Source of the DNA: JAADHX01 sp964569385 | Lineage (GTDB): Bacteria > Actinomycetota > Acidimicrobiia > Acidimicrobiales > Poriferisodalaceae | Assembly: GCA_964569385.1 (NCBI GenBank) | Contig: CAZMUM010000024.1 | Location: forward strand, 16,940 to 80,939 | Length of the DNA stretch: 64,000 nucleotides | Direction of reading: 5' to 3' | Notes under the pieces: generated by a model | What the model was told of the DNA's origin: nothing | Databases searched by the model: none | The model's input: only the letters and a program-made list of their open reading frames with translations | Made by a program: the position numbers and the translations under genes | Part shown: one piece after another, positions 17,141 to 26,080 of the stretch | How positions within the stretch are numbered: the first letter of the stretch is position 1 | Layout: each line of letters begins with the position of its first letter

Positions 17141-18574
17141 ATGATCGAGCACCCTTCGTCGCCAGCCAAGCCACCAACCGTCGACGACGCTCCGCTTGTG
17201 TTCGAAAGCGCTACGAGACTCCGACAGATGATTCACGATCGCGAAGTTTCGGCCTCCGAGCTGCTAACGGCGCACCTTTCCCAAATCGAAGCGCTCAACC
17301 CAGACCTCAACGCGATCGTCACGCTCGACATCGAAGGAGCCACCACCGCAGCCAAGGCGGCCGACGACAAGACCGCCTCGGGTGCCACCGTCGGGCTGTT
17401 ACACGGGTTGCCGATGGCGCACAAAGATCTGGCAGACACCGCCGGCATCCGCACCACATACGGCTCGCCCCTGTTCGCCGATCACGTTCCCGCGTCGAAC
17501 AGCCTCCATATCGACAGGCTTCAGAACGCCGGAGCGATCACGATCGGCAAGACCAACAGCCCCGAGTTTGGCGCCGGTTCCCAGACGTTCAACACCGTGT
17601 TTGGTGTTACCTGCAACCCGTGGGACCAATCGAAGACCTGCGGCGGATCAAGTGGCGGTGCCGCGGTCGCGCTTGCCGCCGGGATGATTCCACTAGCCGA
17701 TGGTTCCGATATGGGTGGCTCTCTGCGCAACCCGGCCTCATTCTGCGGAATCGTCGGTCTGCGGCCAACTCCTGGCCGGGTTCCGACTTGGCCCTCTGGT
17801 GCTGTCTGGTCGCCATGGGGTGTCGAGGGGCCCATGGGAAGATGCGTTGCCGACGTCGCACTTGGCTTGGCCGCGATGAGTGGACCTGACCCCAGGGTCC
17901 CACTGGCTCGTCCCGAGCCCGGCGCTACCTTCAACAAGCTGAACCTCTCCCAAGACACGCTGACCGGAATCCGAATCGGCTGGGACCTCGACCTTGGCGG
18001 CCTGCCCATCGATCCGCAGGTAAGGCTCGTTCTCGACCCGGTCCGTGCAGTGTTGGAGTCGATAGGCGCGACCACTACGGAGGAGTCGATCAACCTGGTC
18101 GGCGCCGACGAAGTGTTTCAAGTGATGCGGGCAGCCGCGTTCGATTCGAAGTTGGGGCCGCTGGTTGACGAGCACCCTGACCAGTTCAAGGACACGATTC
18201 ACTGGAACATTGGCGAGTCTCGCCGGCGGCCGCTGTCAGACATGGCCAAGGCCATTGCGGGTCAGGCCCAGATACACGCGTCGGCGGTCGAGTTCTTTGC
18301 ATCACACGACGTGCTCGCATGCGTGGTTTCCCAGGTGCCACCGTTCGATTTGGCCACCGACTGGGTGCGCGAAATCGACGGACATCAGATGGACACCTAC
18401 ATCGACTGGATGCGGTCATGTTCGGACATCTCCACCACCGGGTGCCCTGCCATTTCGATTCCCGCCGGCGTTACTCCGAACGGCTTACCCGTTGGGATTC
18501 AACTCGTAGCGGCGCACGGCAACGATGCTCGTTTGCTTGAAATTGCCGCTACCGTCGAGGCTGCGCTGCGCTAG
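17141..18574 (+). CDS. Amidase (amidase signature family)
   Basis: 477 residues with the complete Ser-cisSer-Lys triad: K95 (HKDLAD), S170 in CGGSSGGAAV and S194 in GSDMGGSLRNPAS. The amidase-signature fold hydrolyses carboxamides; relatives include GatA, fatty-acid amide hydrolase and nylon-oligomer hydrolase. There is no GatB/GatC gene next to it, so a GatCAB role is unlikely. The C-terminal GCPAISIPAGVTPNGLPVGIQLV is typical. It is a cytoplasmic enzyme of unknown substrate. Confidence 0.88.
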   Translation: MIEHPSSPAKPPTVDDAPLVFESATRLRQMIHDREVSASELLTAHLSQIEALNPDLNAIVTLDIEGATTAAKAADDKTASGATVGLLHGLPMAHKDLADTAGIRTTYGSPLFADHVPASNSLHIDRLQNAGAITIGKTNSPEFGAGSQTFNTVFGVTCNPWDQSKTCGGSSGGAAVALAAGMIPLADGSDMGGSLRNPASFCGIVGLRPTPGRVPTWPSGAVWSPWGVEGPMGRCVADVALGLAAMSGPDPRVPLARPEPGATFNKLNLSQDTLTGIRIGWDLDLGGLPIDPQVRLVLDPVRAVLESIGATTTEESINLVGADEVFQVMRAAAFDSKLGPLVDEHPDQFKDTIHWNIGESRRRPLSDMAKAIAGQAQIHASAVEFFASHDVLACVVSQVPPFDLATDWVREIDGHQMDTYIDWMRSCSDISTTGCPAISIPAGVTPNGLPVGIQLVAAHGNDARLLEIAATVEAALR

Positions 18575-19234
18575 TTACGGCCAGATGCCGTCGCCTGGCG
18601 TCTGGTCGAGTTCGCCACCTTCGTAGCAGTCTGATGCTCGATACGTCCCGGGCATTCTCGGAAACACGTCTTCCCAATACGTCTCGGCCAGAGCCCTGGC
18701 CTGCTGGGGTGTAGCGCCAAGCAGTTCAGCGGATTGGGCGTTTGATTGCATAGCCAGGCACTCGGTGCGGGCCTCGCTAGTAACCCCAGAAACGTGTATC
18801 GCTTCGTGGCTGAGCACGTGTACAGCCACGACTTGGTCCCGATTGTCGACGCCAAAGCCCGCCCCTCGCCAATCACGGATCTGATCGCAGACCGAGCCCC
18901 GTAGTTGCGCGGTGCGGCTCACACCGCCATTGCCATCGAAAGCCACTTCGCCAAGGTTGTTGTCCAAACGAAACTCCCTGAGGAATCCCTGACACTCGAC
19001 CGCGGCGGCTGGGACTCCAGACACGATGGCAACCACATCTGCGAGTTCGGCTTCGAGGCGCATCTCGCGCCACGTGAGGCCGCCAAAGATCGAAGCGATC
19101 AATACGCAGAACCCAACCGAGAGCGAGTGACGACTGCCTTTGAGCACCCAGTGGCCGGCCAGCGCCAGAGCAAAACCGACGAATATGGCCGAAATCACGA
19201 ACATCGGAGGCCTCGTTCGGGATGACTGTCCCAC
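18575..19234 (-). CDS. Hypothetical membrane protein with HExxH-type motif
   Basis: 219 residues from GTG 19234 (an ATG at 19204 would shorten it by ten). It has two N-terminal transmembrane helices (about residues 12-30 and 36-53). The C-terminal soluble part contains VHVLSHEAIHVSGVTSEARTECLAMQ. The HEAIH followed by a Glu and a Cys suggests a minimal zinc metallopeptidase-like site. Four Cys residues elsewhere (CQGF, CDQI, CLAM, CYEG) could form disulfides outside the cell. I do not recognise a named family. The stop overlaps the end region of the convergent amidase. Confidence 0.65.
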   Translation of the reverse strand: MGQSSRTRPPMFVISAIFVGFALALAGHWVLKGSRHSLSVGFCVLIASIFGGLTWREMRLEAELADVVAIVSGVPAAAVECQGFLREFRLDNNLGEVAFDGNGGVSRTAQLRGSVCDQIRDWRGAGFGVDNRDQVVAVHVLSHEAIHVSGVTSEARTECLAMQSNAQSAELLGATPQQARALAETYWEDVFPRMPGTYRASDCYEGGELDQTPGDGIWP

Positions 19235-19246
19235 CCCCTATGCAGA

Positions 19247-19411
19247 ATGTCTCCTATGAAACAGCCGCTCCTTCTCCTCCAGTACGACGAGACCATCCCG
19301 GAGTGGAAGCTCGACCAGTCAGTTCGCGATCGCGGCCGCGCTGGTGTGGCTATCGCACGGGCAGCACTCGACGCTGCGAGGCCAACCTTCCTAGATAGCG
19401 AAGCGGCATGA
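19247..19411 (+). CDS. Small conserved-looking hypothetical protein (54 aa)
   Basis: ATG 19247 (or ATG 19256, three codons later) opens a frame that reads MKQPLLLLQYDETIPEWKLD, then QSVRDRGRAGVAIARAALDA and ARPTFLDSEAA, ending at TGA 19409-19411. The helix DRGRAGVAIARAALDAAR is amphipathic and compositionally protein-like. It reminds me of short actinobacterial proteins, but I cannot name a family. It is divergent from the HExxH membrane protein. No strong ribosome binding site is visible, so it may be leaderless. Confidence 0.55.
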   Translation: MSPMKQPLLLLQYDETIPEWKLDQSVRDRGRAGVAIARAALDAARPTFLDSEAA

Positions 19412-19524
19412 CGCACAGCCTTCTCCAAAGTCGAGGGTCATCAATAGCCGTCGGCCGCCGCACCGCCAAGTCAACTCAAGGCCACAAAGGAGCAAAGCCA
19501 ACAGTCCGTTAGCGTGTGTGGGTC

Positions 19525-20181
19525 ATGCCCAACCTTCGAGTACTGCGCCGCGGCCCAAATGGACTGGCCGAAACGTCTGGCCAACGGTTGGGTGTTGCCG
19601 TTTCGCTGATGCTATTCGTTTCGGGCTGCTCGATTGCTACCGAGCCAAGCAGCGGTTCTTTTCCTGAGACAAGCACCTCAACCAACGCCAGCACTTCCAC
19701 GAGCCCGACTCCTGGGGCGTCACCGGAATCTGGGTCGGTTCCCCTCGTCCCGAACGCCCAGGTCGTGTTCGTGATCGATGGCGACACCATTGAGGTCGAC
19801 ATCGACGGAATCCAAGAGACAATCCGATTCATTGGCATCGACACTCCCGAAAAGACCGGCGGGTTTAGGCCCGCTGAGTGCTACGGCGACGAAGCCAGCG
19901 AGCGCATGCGTCAGTTACTCGAACCAGGCGATGCCATCAGGCTCGAACTCGACATCGAGGCTCGCGACCGCTTCGAACGGCTATTGGCCTACGTATATTC
20001 GCCCGATGGGTTACTGAACGAGCTCATGGTGGCCGAGGGTTACGCCGAGGCCGTCCGGTTCGAACCAAACACGACCCTCGCAACTCGTTTCGAGGCCGCA
20101 GAGGCGTCGGCAAAAGAGTTCAACCTCGGGCTCTGGCGCGACTGCGGCAGCGCCGATGTACTTCTCGAGCCCGCCGGTTAA
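19525..20181 (+). CDS. Secreted thermonuclease-like (SNase domain) lipoprotein
   Basis: 218 residues from ATG 19525. An N-terminal signal with lipobox LFVSGC is followed by a Ser/Thr-rich linker, then the staphylococcal nuclease domain. VVFVIDGDTIEV, IRFIGIDTPEKTG, DIEARDRFERLLAYVY and LLNELMVAEGYA carry the Asp, Arg and Glu residues expected in the active site. SNase enzymes cut DNA and RNA with calcium. The lipobox points to surface attachment, as in many Gram-positive extracellular nucleases used for nutrient DNA. Confidence 0.85.
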   Translation: MPNLRVLRRGPNGLAETSGQRLGVAVSLMLFVSGCSIATEPSSGSFPETSTSTNASTSTSPTPGASPESGSVPLVPNAQVVFVIDGDTIEVDIDGIQETIRFIGIDTPEKTGGFRPAECYGDEASERMRQLLEPGDAIRLELDIEARDRFERLLAYVYSPDGLLNELMVAEGYAEAVRFEPNTTLATRFEAAEASAKEFNLGLWRDCGSADVLLEPAG

Positions 20182-20189
20182 CAAACCAG

Positions 20190-20573
20190 CTACGAGCGAT
20201 CTGTCGCCTCGCCGAGGGACTTTCGGGCTGCGGTCGCCACGTCGGAATCCCACAAAGGCAACATCTCGAGCCACTTCGACATATCGCCAGACATCTTCAA
20301 CCGACCCTGCATAAAGTGCGCAGCTGCGGTCACTTCGCCATCAAGCAAACGAACAAAGTCGACGAACTTCGCAGTCAGGACCACATCGGCACCCTTCGTG
20401 GCACCCGTCTCGACAGTCACGTCCGAACCAGCAAAGGTTTCGGTCCAAGCGACCTTGCCAGCCGGACTCTTCTCGATAGCGGTCGAAACAGTGACGCTCA
20501 AGCCAGCCACTGAGCGTGCCGCTGCCGCGTGTGCAGCTTGTTCGATCCATTCGTCGGAGCCAATGACCGCCAT
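20190..20573 (-). CDS. SCP2 sterol-binding domain protein
   Basis: 127 residues with an SCP2-like fold. Visible segments are VTVSTAIEKSPAGKVAWTETFAGSDVTVETGATKGADVVLTAKFVDFVRLLDGEVTAAAHFMQGRLKMSGDMSKWLEML; the FMQGRLKMSGDM stretch is characteristic. SCP2 domains hold a hydrophobic ligand such as a fatty acyl-CoA or sterol. The start lies one base after the stop of the upstream Mca gene, so the two form an operon. Confidence 0.82.
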   Translation of the reverse strand: MAVIGSDEWIEQAAHAAAARSVAGLSVTVSTAIEKSPAGKVAWTETFAGSDVTVETGATKGADVVLTAKFVDFVRLLDGEVTAAAHFMQGRLKMSGDMSKWLEMLPLWDSDVATAARKSLGEATDRS

Positions 20574-20574
20574 A

Positions 20575-21426
20575 TCAGTCTCTCAGACCGGCAAATAGGT
20601 CGGTTTCGGGCAGGTTGGTTTCGACGCGGCTCTCCATGATCCGAAATTCCTCGAATGGGTGGATCTTGTCCTGGACTTCGGCTGGAAGCCCGAACCAGAA
20701 CGGACTCGTTGGATCGACTTGGGTTGCATGAGCCAACAACGCCTGACTCCGAATTCGGTTGTCGACAGGAATTGTGGTCGAGATCAGATGGTCCTGATCG
20801 GGACGATCGAACCACTTCTCGTCGAAGGGTGACTCGAGATCGAGGCGCCCGAACGCTTCGTGAATCTGAAGCATTCGTTTGCGACTCCAAACGGTGCAAT
20901 AGAGCTTCGACGGCGTCCATGCCGGCCCAAGGTCTGGGTATGCGTCAGGGTCGCCGGCCGCGTCCCAAGCAGGCATAGTGATGTTGTAGACCTGAAGATG
21001 ATCGGGGTGTGGGTAACCCGATTGATCCTCGGGGTAGGTGACTATTACCTGTGGTTTGACCCGCCTAATTACCTCAACAAGTCGACCGACAGCTTCGTCG
21101 AGATCAGCGTTGGCGAAGGCGTCTGGGTGGGCGTTCACATCGCTGTCTGGCATGCCGCTGTCTCGAAACCCGAGCCACACCACCTCGTCATAGCCAATCA
21201 CCTCAGCCGCCAACTTCAGCTCGTCTCGCCTAACCTGTTCGAGGTTGTCAACTACTTCTGGCCGGTCCATGGCCGGGTTAAGGATGTCGCCAGCCTCACC
21301 ACCGGTACAACAGACCAGCGTGGTGTGAACCCCAGAGTCGGCGTAGTGGCGGATAGTACCTGGCCCCTTGGAGCTCTCGTCATCGGGGTGAGCATGAACG
21401 GTGAGGATGGAGAGGCGGTCTGACAT
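20575..21426 (-). CDS. mca: Mycothiol conjugate amidase Mca (PIG-L/LmbE deacetylase)
   Basis: 283 residues from ATG 21426. The LmbE zinc site shows HAHPDDE (H13, D16) near the N-terminus and YPHPDHLQVYN further on. Actinobacterial Mca hallmarks include SSKGPGTIRHYADSG, VCCTGGEAGDILNPAMD, VVWLGFRDSGMPDSD and VTYPEDQSGYPHPDH. Mca cleaves mycothiol-S-conjugates so that the mercapturic acid leaves the cell, a detoxification route limited to mycothiol-producing Actinobacteria. The family length is about 290. The open frame continues to 21675, but this start is the one consistent with the family. MshB is the alternative, but the motifs favour Mca. Confidence 0.88.
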   Translation of the reverse strand: MSDRLSILTVHAHPDDESSKGPGTIRHYADSGVHTTLVCCTGGEAGDILNPAMDRPEVVDNLEQVRRDELKLAAEVIGYDEVVWLGFRDSGMPDSDVNAHPDAFANADLDEAVGRLVEVIRRVKPQVIVTYPEDQSGYPHPDHLQVYNITMPAWDAAGDPDAYPDLGPAWTPSKLYCTVWSRKRMLQIHEAFGRLDLESPFDEKWFDRPDQDHLISTTIPVDNRIRSQALLAHATQVDPTSPFWFGLPAEVQDKIHPFEEFRIMESRVETNLPETDLFAGLRD

Positions 21427-21560
21427 TGGACGTGAAGCTACCAACCCAGAACCCGTCAGCCACGCCTGTACCAACCAATGGAACCGACTGCGGGCCTTCG
21501 TCGTTGATACCTTTAACTTCCAACGCGGGTCGTGGGCGACCCTTGACGAAAGGGCTAACA

Positions 21561-22049
21561 GTGGATTCACCAGAGTCATGGGTATTGATATGGCTTGCCA
21601 TCGCCGGATTCTTCTTGATCGGAGAGATCTTCGTAGCAGGCACGTTCTTCCTGCTGCCGTTCGGCATATCGGCACTACTAGCGATGCTCTTGTCCATCGT
21701 CGGTGCCCCGATTTGGCTTCAGTGGGTGACCTTTGTGGTCGTTGGAATTGGACTGTTCGTGGTTATGTTGCGCTGGGGCCAGCGCTTTCAGGCAGAACAA
21801 CCACTTCCGGTGGGAGTCGGCGCCGATCGTCTCGTAGGTGAAGTGGGTCTTGTAACTGGGAGCATTCCGTCCGAACCCACACAATCAGGCAGAGTTCAGA
21901 TCGGTGCCGAGGATTGGGCCGCAGAGAGCGTGGGCAACGTCAGCATCGAGGCCGGCGCCGTCGTCGAGGTCATCAAAGTACGAGGCACACGGGTGATAGT
22001 TAGCCCGGTAGAGGTCACAGCAAACGAAACAATTAAGGGAGCAAGTTGA
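21561..22049 (+). CDS. NfeD-family membrane protein
   Basis: 162 residues from GTG 21561, with GAAAGGG about eight bases upstream. The open frame starts earlier (21426) but its N-terminal 45 residues are low-complexity. It has two or three transmembrane helices (WVLIWLAIAGFFLIGEIFV, FFLLPFGISALLAMLL, WVTFVVVGIGLFVVML) and a C-terminal OB fold (DRLVGEVGLVT...VEVIKVRGTRVIVSP). NfeD proteins pair with SPFH proteins in membrane microdomains. Here the stop overlaps the start of an SPFH gene, the classic arrangement. Confidence 0.88.
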   Translation: MDSPESWVLIWLAIAGFFLIGEIFVAGTFFLLPFGISALLAMLLSIVGAPIWLQWVTFVVVGIGLFVVMLRWGQRFQAEQPLPVGVGADRLVGEVGLVTGSIPSEPTQSGRVQIGAEDWAAESVGNVSIEAGAVVEVIKVRGTRVIVSPVEVTANETIKGAS

Positions 22050-23050
22050 TGGTAGTACTAATCATTCTGGGCGCCATCGCCCTAATGGTGTTGGTGTTCC
22101 TGGCCGCCGCGGTCAAGATCATCCGTCCGTATCAGCGGGGTATCGTCGAGCGCCTCGGAAAGTACAAGGACACCTACGAACCTGGCCTTCAGGTCATCAT
22201 TCCCTTTGTCGACACCATCCGTCTCGTCGACATGCGCGAACAAGTGATCGACGTTCCGCCCCAAGAGGTCATTACCAAGGACAACGTTGTTGTCGCCGTC
22301 GACGCGGTGGTCTTCTACGAACCGACCGACCCTCGCAGGCTCGTCTACAACATCTCCAACTTCGTTTTGGCTATCACCAAGCTGGCTCAAACCAACCTGC
22401 GTAACCTCATCGGCGACCTCGATCTCGATTCCGCACTGACATCACGCGACACCGTCAACACCAGCCTTCGCGAGATACTCGACGACGCCACCGACAAGTG
22501 GGGTGTTCGGGTAGTCAGGGTCGAGATCCAACGAATTGATCCTCCCGCCGAAGTTGTCGCGGCAATGCACGAGCAAATGAAGGCCGAACGTACCCGCCGG
22601 GCCACGGTCACCGAGTCACAAGGTTTCCGCGAGTCGGAGATTCTTCGGGCCGAGGGCGACAAGCAGTCGGCAATCCTCACCGCCGAGGGCGTCAAGCAGG
22701 CGGAAATTCTTGGCGCAGAGGGCGAGGCAGCCGCAGTCAGGACAATCGCCGAAGCCGAACGATTCAGGCTCGAAACCGTCGCCGCTGGCCAAGCCGAATC
22801 GACCAGGCAGAACTTCGCAGCCATCCACGACGGCGACCCGACCCAGGATCTGTTGGCTATCAAATACCTCGAAGCCTTAGCTGCGCTCGCCGACGGTCAA
22901 GCCACGAAGCTGATCATTCCAGTCGAGTTCAGCGGAGTCCTCGGTGCGGTCGCCGGTATCAGCGAAGCAATGCAAAACGACACAACCCCGGCCCGTCGAG
23001 CCCAAGACCCAGCCCTCGATACCGGCGAGGCCGCTGGCGCCGACGGCTAA
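22049..23050 (+). CDS. SPFH/Band 7 (stomatin-like) membrane protein
   Basis: 333 residues from ATG 22049, whose A is the last base of the NfeD TGA; AAGGGA lies upstream. A single N-terminal transmembrane helix is followed by the Band 7 domain (IIRPYQRGIVERLGKYKDTYEPGLQVIIPFVDTI; VTKDNVVVAVDAVVFY equivalent; RVEIQRIDPPAEV). Next is a long Ala/Glu-rich coiled coil (KQSAILTAEGVKQAEILGAEGEA). It resembles QmcA/stomatin-type scaffolds that assemble into rings and organise membrane domains or FtsH-type proteases. A 48-bp hairpin element begins nine bases after the stop. Confidence 0.9.
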   Translation: MVVLIILGAIALMVLVFLAAAVKIIRPYQRGIVERLGKYKDTYEPGLQVIIPFVDTIRLVDMREQVIDVPPQEVITKDNVVVAVDAVVFYEPTDPRRLVYNISNFVLAITKLAQTNLRNLIGDLDLDSALTSRDTVNTSLREILDDATDKWGVRVVRVEIQRIDPPAEVVAAMHEQMKAERTRRATVTESQGFRESEILRAEGDKQSAILTAEGVKQAEILGAEGEAAAVRTIAEAERFRLETVAAGQAESTRQNFAAIHDGDPTQDLLAIKYLEALAALADGQATKLIIPVEFSGVLGAVAGISEAMQNDTTPARRAQDPALDTGEAAGADG

Positions 23051-23058
23051 CAAAACCG

Positions 23059-23106
23059 AACCAGTGTCGAGGATCGTTGCCGTGGCCCCAATCCTCGACA
23101 CTGGTT
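23059..23106 (-). repeat. 48-bp hairpin element, copy 1
   Basis: Perfect 16-bp inverted repeat AACCAGTGTCGAGGAT (23059-23074) and ATCCTCGACACTGGTT (23091-23106) around a 16-base spacer. Read on the minus strand the spacer is TGGGG-N6-CAACG, the same framework as in the copies at 37816 and 57911. It lies nine bases after the SPFH stop and ten before the EamA ATG. It is probably a 3' hairpin or terminator without a U-tract. Confidence 0.8.
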
Positions 23107-23116
23107 GCAGATTCTG

Positions 23117-23950
23117 ATGGGGGCCGCTCTTGCACTGCTGGCCGCCCTGACCTGGGGAACGGGCGATTATCTCGGCGGTATAGCCACCAAGAGGCAGCCG
23201 GTCATCACCGTTGCTGCCTCAGCTCAGATCGGTGGCCTCGGGGTAGTTGTGGCTGCGGCATTCCTACTCGGAGGATCTCCAACTTGGGAGGATCTGTTCT
23301 TCCCCGGCTTGGGCGGTGCTGCTGGAGCAGTTGGTCTGCTCCTGCTCTACCACGGTCTTGCCACCGGCACGGTGTCGGTGGTTGCCCCAATTACTGGTGT
23401 GATGTCGGCCGCGATTCCTACGGTCTGGGGTTTTCTCAACGGCGAGTCCGTTGGCCGAACAAGTGCATTGGGGTTACTGGTCGGCCTGGTCGCCATCGCG
23501 CTGATCAGCCAAGACGGCAGCGCTTCCCAAGACCGCTCAGGACTAGCCGGCCGATCGGTGCTGATCGCGTTGGCCGCGGGAACGTCGTTCGGACTTTTCA
23601 TTGTGGCCCTCTCGGTTGCGGGCGACGACGCTGGCCTATTTCCAATTCTTGCCGCGCGTGCTGTCTCTTTGCCGCTGCTGATTCTCCTCGCAGTTGTTGC
23701 GGCGAAGCCAGTCACAGCAAAGCTGGATCGGCTGGTCATCTTCGGAGCCGGAATCTTCGACGCCGCGGCCAACGCCTTGGTGCTCGTCGCCCTGCGAGAC
23801 GGTGTCATAGTGGCCACCGTGCTTAGCAGTATGTATCCCGCTGCGACCGTCCTATGGGCGCGACTCATTGAGGGCGAACGAGTGCGCCCGGCTCAGAAGT
23901 TCGGACTGCTGTTGGCTGGCGCCGCGGTCGTTCTCATTGTGATCCGATGA
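23117..23950 (+). CDS. EamA/DMT-superfamily transporter
   Basis: 277 residues from ATG 23117 (a TTG at 23105 would add four). Ten hydrophobic helices form the two EamA repeats: GAALALLAALTWGTGDYLGG opens the first, and RSVLIALAAGTSFGLFIVAL opens the second. VSVVAPITGVMSAAIPTVWGFLNGE and VVLSSMYPAATVLWARLIEGERVRPAQ are the conserved repeat ends. The family exports metabolites or amino acids; the substrate is unknown. It begins right behind the hairpin element, so read-through or the hairpin itself may set its expression. Confidence 0.84.
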   Translation: MGAALALLAALTWGTGDYLGGIATKRQPVITVAASAQIGGLGVVVAAAFLLGGSPTWEDLFFPGLGGAAGAVGLLLLYHGLATGTVSVVAPITGVMSAAIPTVWGFLNGESVGRTSALGLLVGLVAIALISQDGSASQDRSGLAGRSVLIALAAGTSFGLFIVALSVAGDDAGLFPILAARAVSLPLLILLAVVAAKPVTAKLDRLVIFGAGIFDAAANALVLVALRDGVIVATVLSSMYPAATVLWARLIEGERVRPAQKFGLLLAGAAVVLIVIR

Positions 23951-24035
23951 GCGCATTACCGAACTCTCGATCAAGCCACATGACAGCGACGCACCGGTGC
24001 GGCAGGATGAGAGCCAAAGCAATGGAGGACGCCGG

Positions 24036-25055
24036 GTGAACCACGAGGTCAATTCGCTTACCGACGAAGACCTACGACAGATGCTGACCGACATGATTGG
24101 GGCGCGGGTGTGCTCCAATCGTGCGTTCAACCTTCAGCGCCAGGGCCGGGCCGGCACCAACGCGCCGGTCGACGGAAGCGAGGCGATCGTAGTCGGGACA
24201 GCCATGGCGCTCGACCCAACGACCGATTGGATACTGCCTCAGTACCGCGAACAGGTTGCGCTTGCCCGATTCGGACCAGAAGTTCTGGATCGTTATGTGA
24301 AGTACATCCTTGGCCATCCCGATGGCGGGCATATGCCTGAGGGGACCAACGTGTGGCCTCCCCAGATCAGCCTCGCTACACAGGCCCCTCATGGCGTGGG
24401 CATGGCTTGGGGAATCCAGCAGCAGGGCCTGGCTGGTTGCGTGGTGGTTTTCATAGGCGACGGCTCGACATCGGAAGGCGATTTCTACGAGGCGGCCAAC
24501 TTCGCAGGGGTGCTGCGGGTGCCGGTGATCTTTGTGGTCATCAATAACGGTTGGGCGATTTCCACTCCTGTGTCGGCCCAGACGAACGCCAAGAACTTCG
24601 CCGCGAAGGCCCACGCGTTCGGTTTTCCTGGGGTGACAGTCGATGGAACCGATCCGGTCGAAGTGTTCAACACAATCGCCGAAGCCAGAACCAGAGCAGT
24701 AGCCGGCGCCGGACCAACTCTGGTCGAGGCCGTAACGACCAGACTCGCGCCACACACGACTGCCGATGATCCTACGCGGTACATCTCGTCGGAGCAGATA
24801 GCTGCGGCCCTCGAGAACGACCCGGTTAACGGTTTCGAAGAACAGTTGATAACCCGAGGCATCTGGCAGTCATCTGATCGAGAGCGGGCCGAAACCGAAG
24901 CCGACGAACGGATGGACCAGGCGGTTCGCGACGGCGAGGCCAACCCTGCCAACCCGATCACTGTGTTCGACCATGTATACGCCGAGCGCACACCACGCCT
25001 CGAAAGACAACGACTCGAGTTCATCGAGCACTACGGCGAAGGGAACACTCAGTGA
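24036..25055 (+). CDS. 2-oxoacid dehydrogenase E1 component, alpha subunit
   Basis: 339 residues from GTG 24036, set by GGAGG seven bases upstream. The thiamine-diphosphate motif GDGSTSEGDFYEAANFAGVLRVPVIFVVINNGWAIS (GDGS ... NN) is intact, with the preceding ILPQYREQVALARFG and GHMPEG channel residues. It decarboxylates a branched-chain 2-oxoacid or pyruvate together with the beta subunit. The order E1alpha-E1beta-E2-E3 in one operon is the usual bkd/acoABCL/pdhABCD layout. The substrate cannot be decided from sequence alone, but branched-chain acids are most likely. The stop overlaps the next GTG (GTGA). Confidence 0.88.
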   Translation: MNHEVNSLTDEDLRQMLTDMIGARVCSNRAFNLQRQGRAGTNAPVDGSEAIVVGTAMALDPTTDWILPQYREQVALARFGPEVLDRYVKYILGHPDGGHMPEGTNVWPPQISLATQAPHGVGMAWGIQQQGLAGCVVVFIGDGSTSEGDFYEAANFAGVLRVPVIFVVINNGWAISTPVSAQTNAKNFAAKAHAFGFPGVTVDGTDPVEVFNTIAEARTRAVAGAGPTLVEAVTTRLAPHTTADDPTRYISSEQIAAALENDPVNGFEEQLITRGIWQSSDRERAETEADERMDQAVRDGEANPANPITVFDHVYAERTPRLERQRLEFIEHYGEGNTQ

Positions 25056-26080
25056 CCGACTCCCACACCGCCGCATCCGACTCGTGCGATGCCGTCGATA
25101 CAACCGTCATGACGATGGTCGAAGCGATAAACCACACGTTGCACCGAGAAATGGAACGCGACGAACGGGTGATTGTCTTCGGCGAAGACGTTGGCGTAAA
25201 CGGCGGTGTGTTTCGGGCGACCGAAGGCTTGCAAAGCACGTTCGGTAGCAGTCGCGTGGGCGACACACCAATCGCCGAAGCCGTTATCGCCGGAACAGCA
25301 GTAGGTCTGGCCGCCGCCGGCATGGTTCCGGTGCCAGAGATTCAGTTCCTCGGGTTCTCCTACCAGGCCATGCACCAGATCTCTGGCCAGATCGCCAGGC
25401 TCCGATACCGCACCCGCGGCCGGTTCGAGGGTCGCATCACTATCCGTTCCCCGTTTGGTGGCGGCGTTCGGACACCAGAACTTCACAGCGACTCCCTTGA
25501 GGCCCAATACGCCAACGTCCCTGGGCTCAAGATTGTGATGCCTGCCAGTGCCGCCGATGCCAAAGGCCTGTTGACGACAGCTATTCGCGACCCCGACCCG
25601 GTTCTGTTCCTCGAACCGCTTAGGGGCTACCGAATGATCAAGGATCCGGTTCCCCTCGGCGAACACCTTGTCGAGTTCGGTCAGGCCAGAGTGGTCACGC
25701 CAGGCACCGACGTGGTCATCATCGCCTGGAGCTACATGGTCGAAGTGGCCAGGCGCGCCGCCGAAGAACTCCGAACACAAGGAATTGCTGCGAAGGTTCT
25801 AGACCTTCGCACCCTCGTACCACTAGATATTGAATCGATCGTTGCCTCGGTAGTCGAATGTGGGCGAGTTGTCGTTGTCCAAGAGGCTCCTGAAACCAAC
25901 GGATTCGCTTCGGAGATCATCGCCACCATCAACGACGAGGCGTTCTATTCGTTAGAGGCACCTGTCGCCAGGGTGAGCGGTTGGGACGCTCCCTACCCCG
26001 TAGGACAACTCGAAGACACCTACGTTCCCGATGTCGGAAGAGTTGTGGCCGCCGTTCGAACAACCGTTGGTGCCCAATGA
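25052..26080 (+). CDS. 2-oxoacid dehydrogenase E1 component, beta subunit
   Basis: 342 residues from GTG 25052, overlapping the E1alpha stop. Typical transketolase-like segments include VFGEDVGVNGGVFRATEGLQ, RVGDTPIAEAVIAGTAVGLAAAGM, the central PFGGGVRTPELHSDSLEAQYANVPGLKIVMPA, and the C-terminal swivel domain LDLRTLVPLDIESIVASVVECGRVVVVQEAP. It forms the alpha2beta2 E1 that uses ThDP. The stop overlaps the E2 start as ATGA. Confidence 0.9.
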   Translation: MTDSHTAASDSCDAVDTTVMTMVEAINHTLHREMERDERVIVFGEDVGVNGGVFRATEGLQSTFGSSRVGDTPIAEAVIAGTAVGLAAAGMVPVPEIQFLGFSYQAMHQISGQIARLRYRTRGRFEGRITIRSPFGGGVRTPELHSDSLEAQYANVPGLKIVMPASAADAKGLLTTAIRDPDPVLFLEPLRGYRMIKDPVPLGEHLVEFGQARVVTPGTDVVIIAWSYMVEVARRAAEELRTQGIAAKVLDLRTLVPLDIESIVASVVECGRVVVVQEAPETNGFASEIIATINDEAFYSLEAPVARVSGWDAPYPVGQLEDTYVPDVGRVVAAVRTTVGAQ

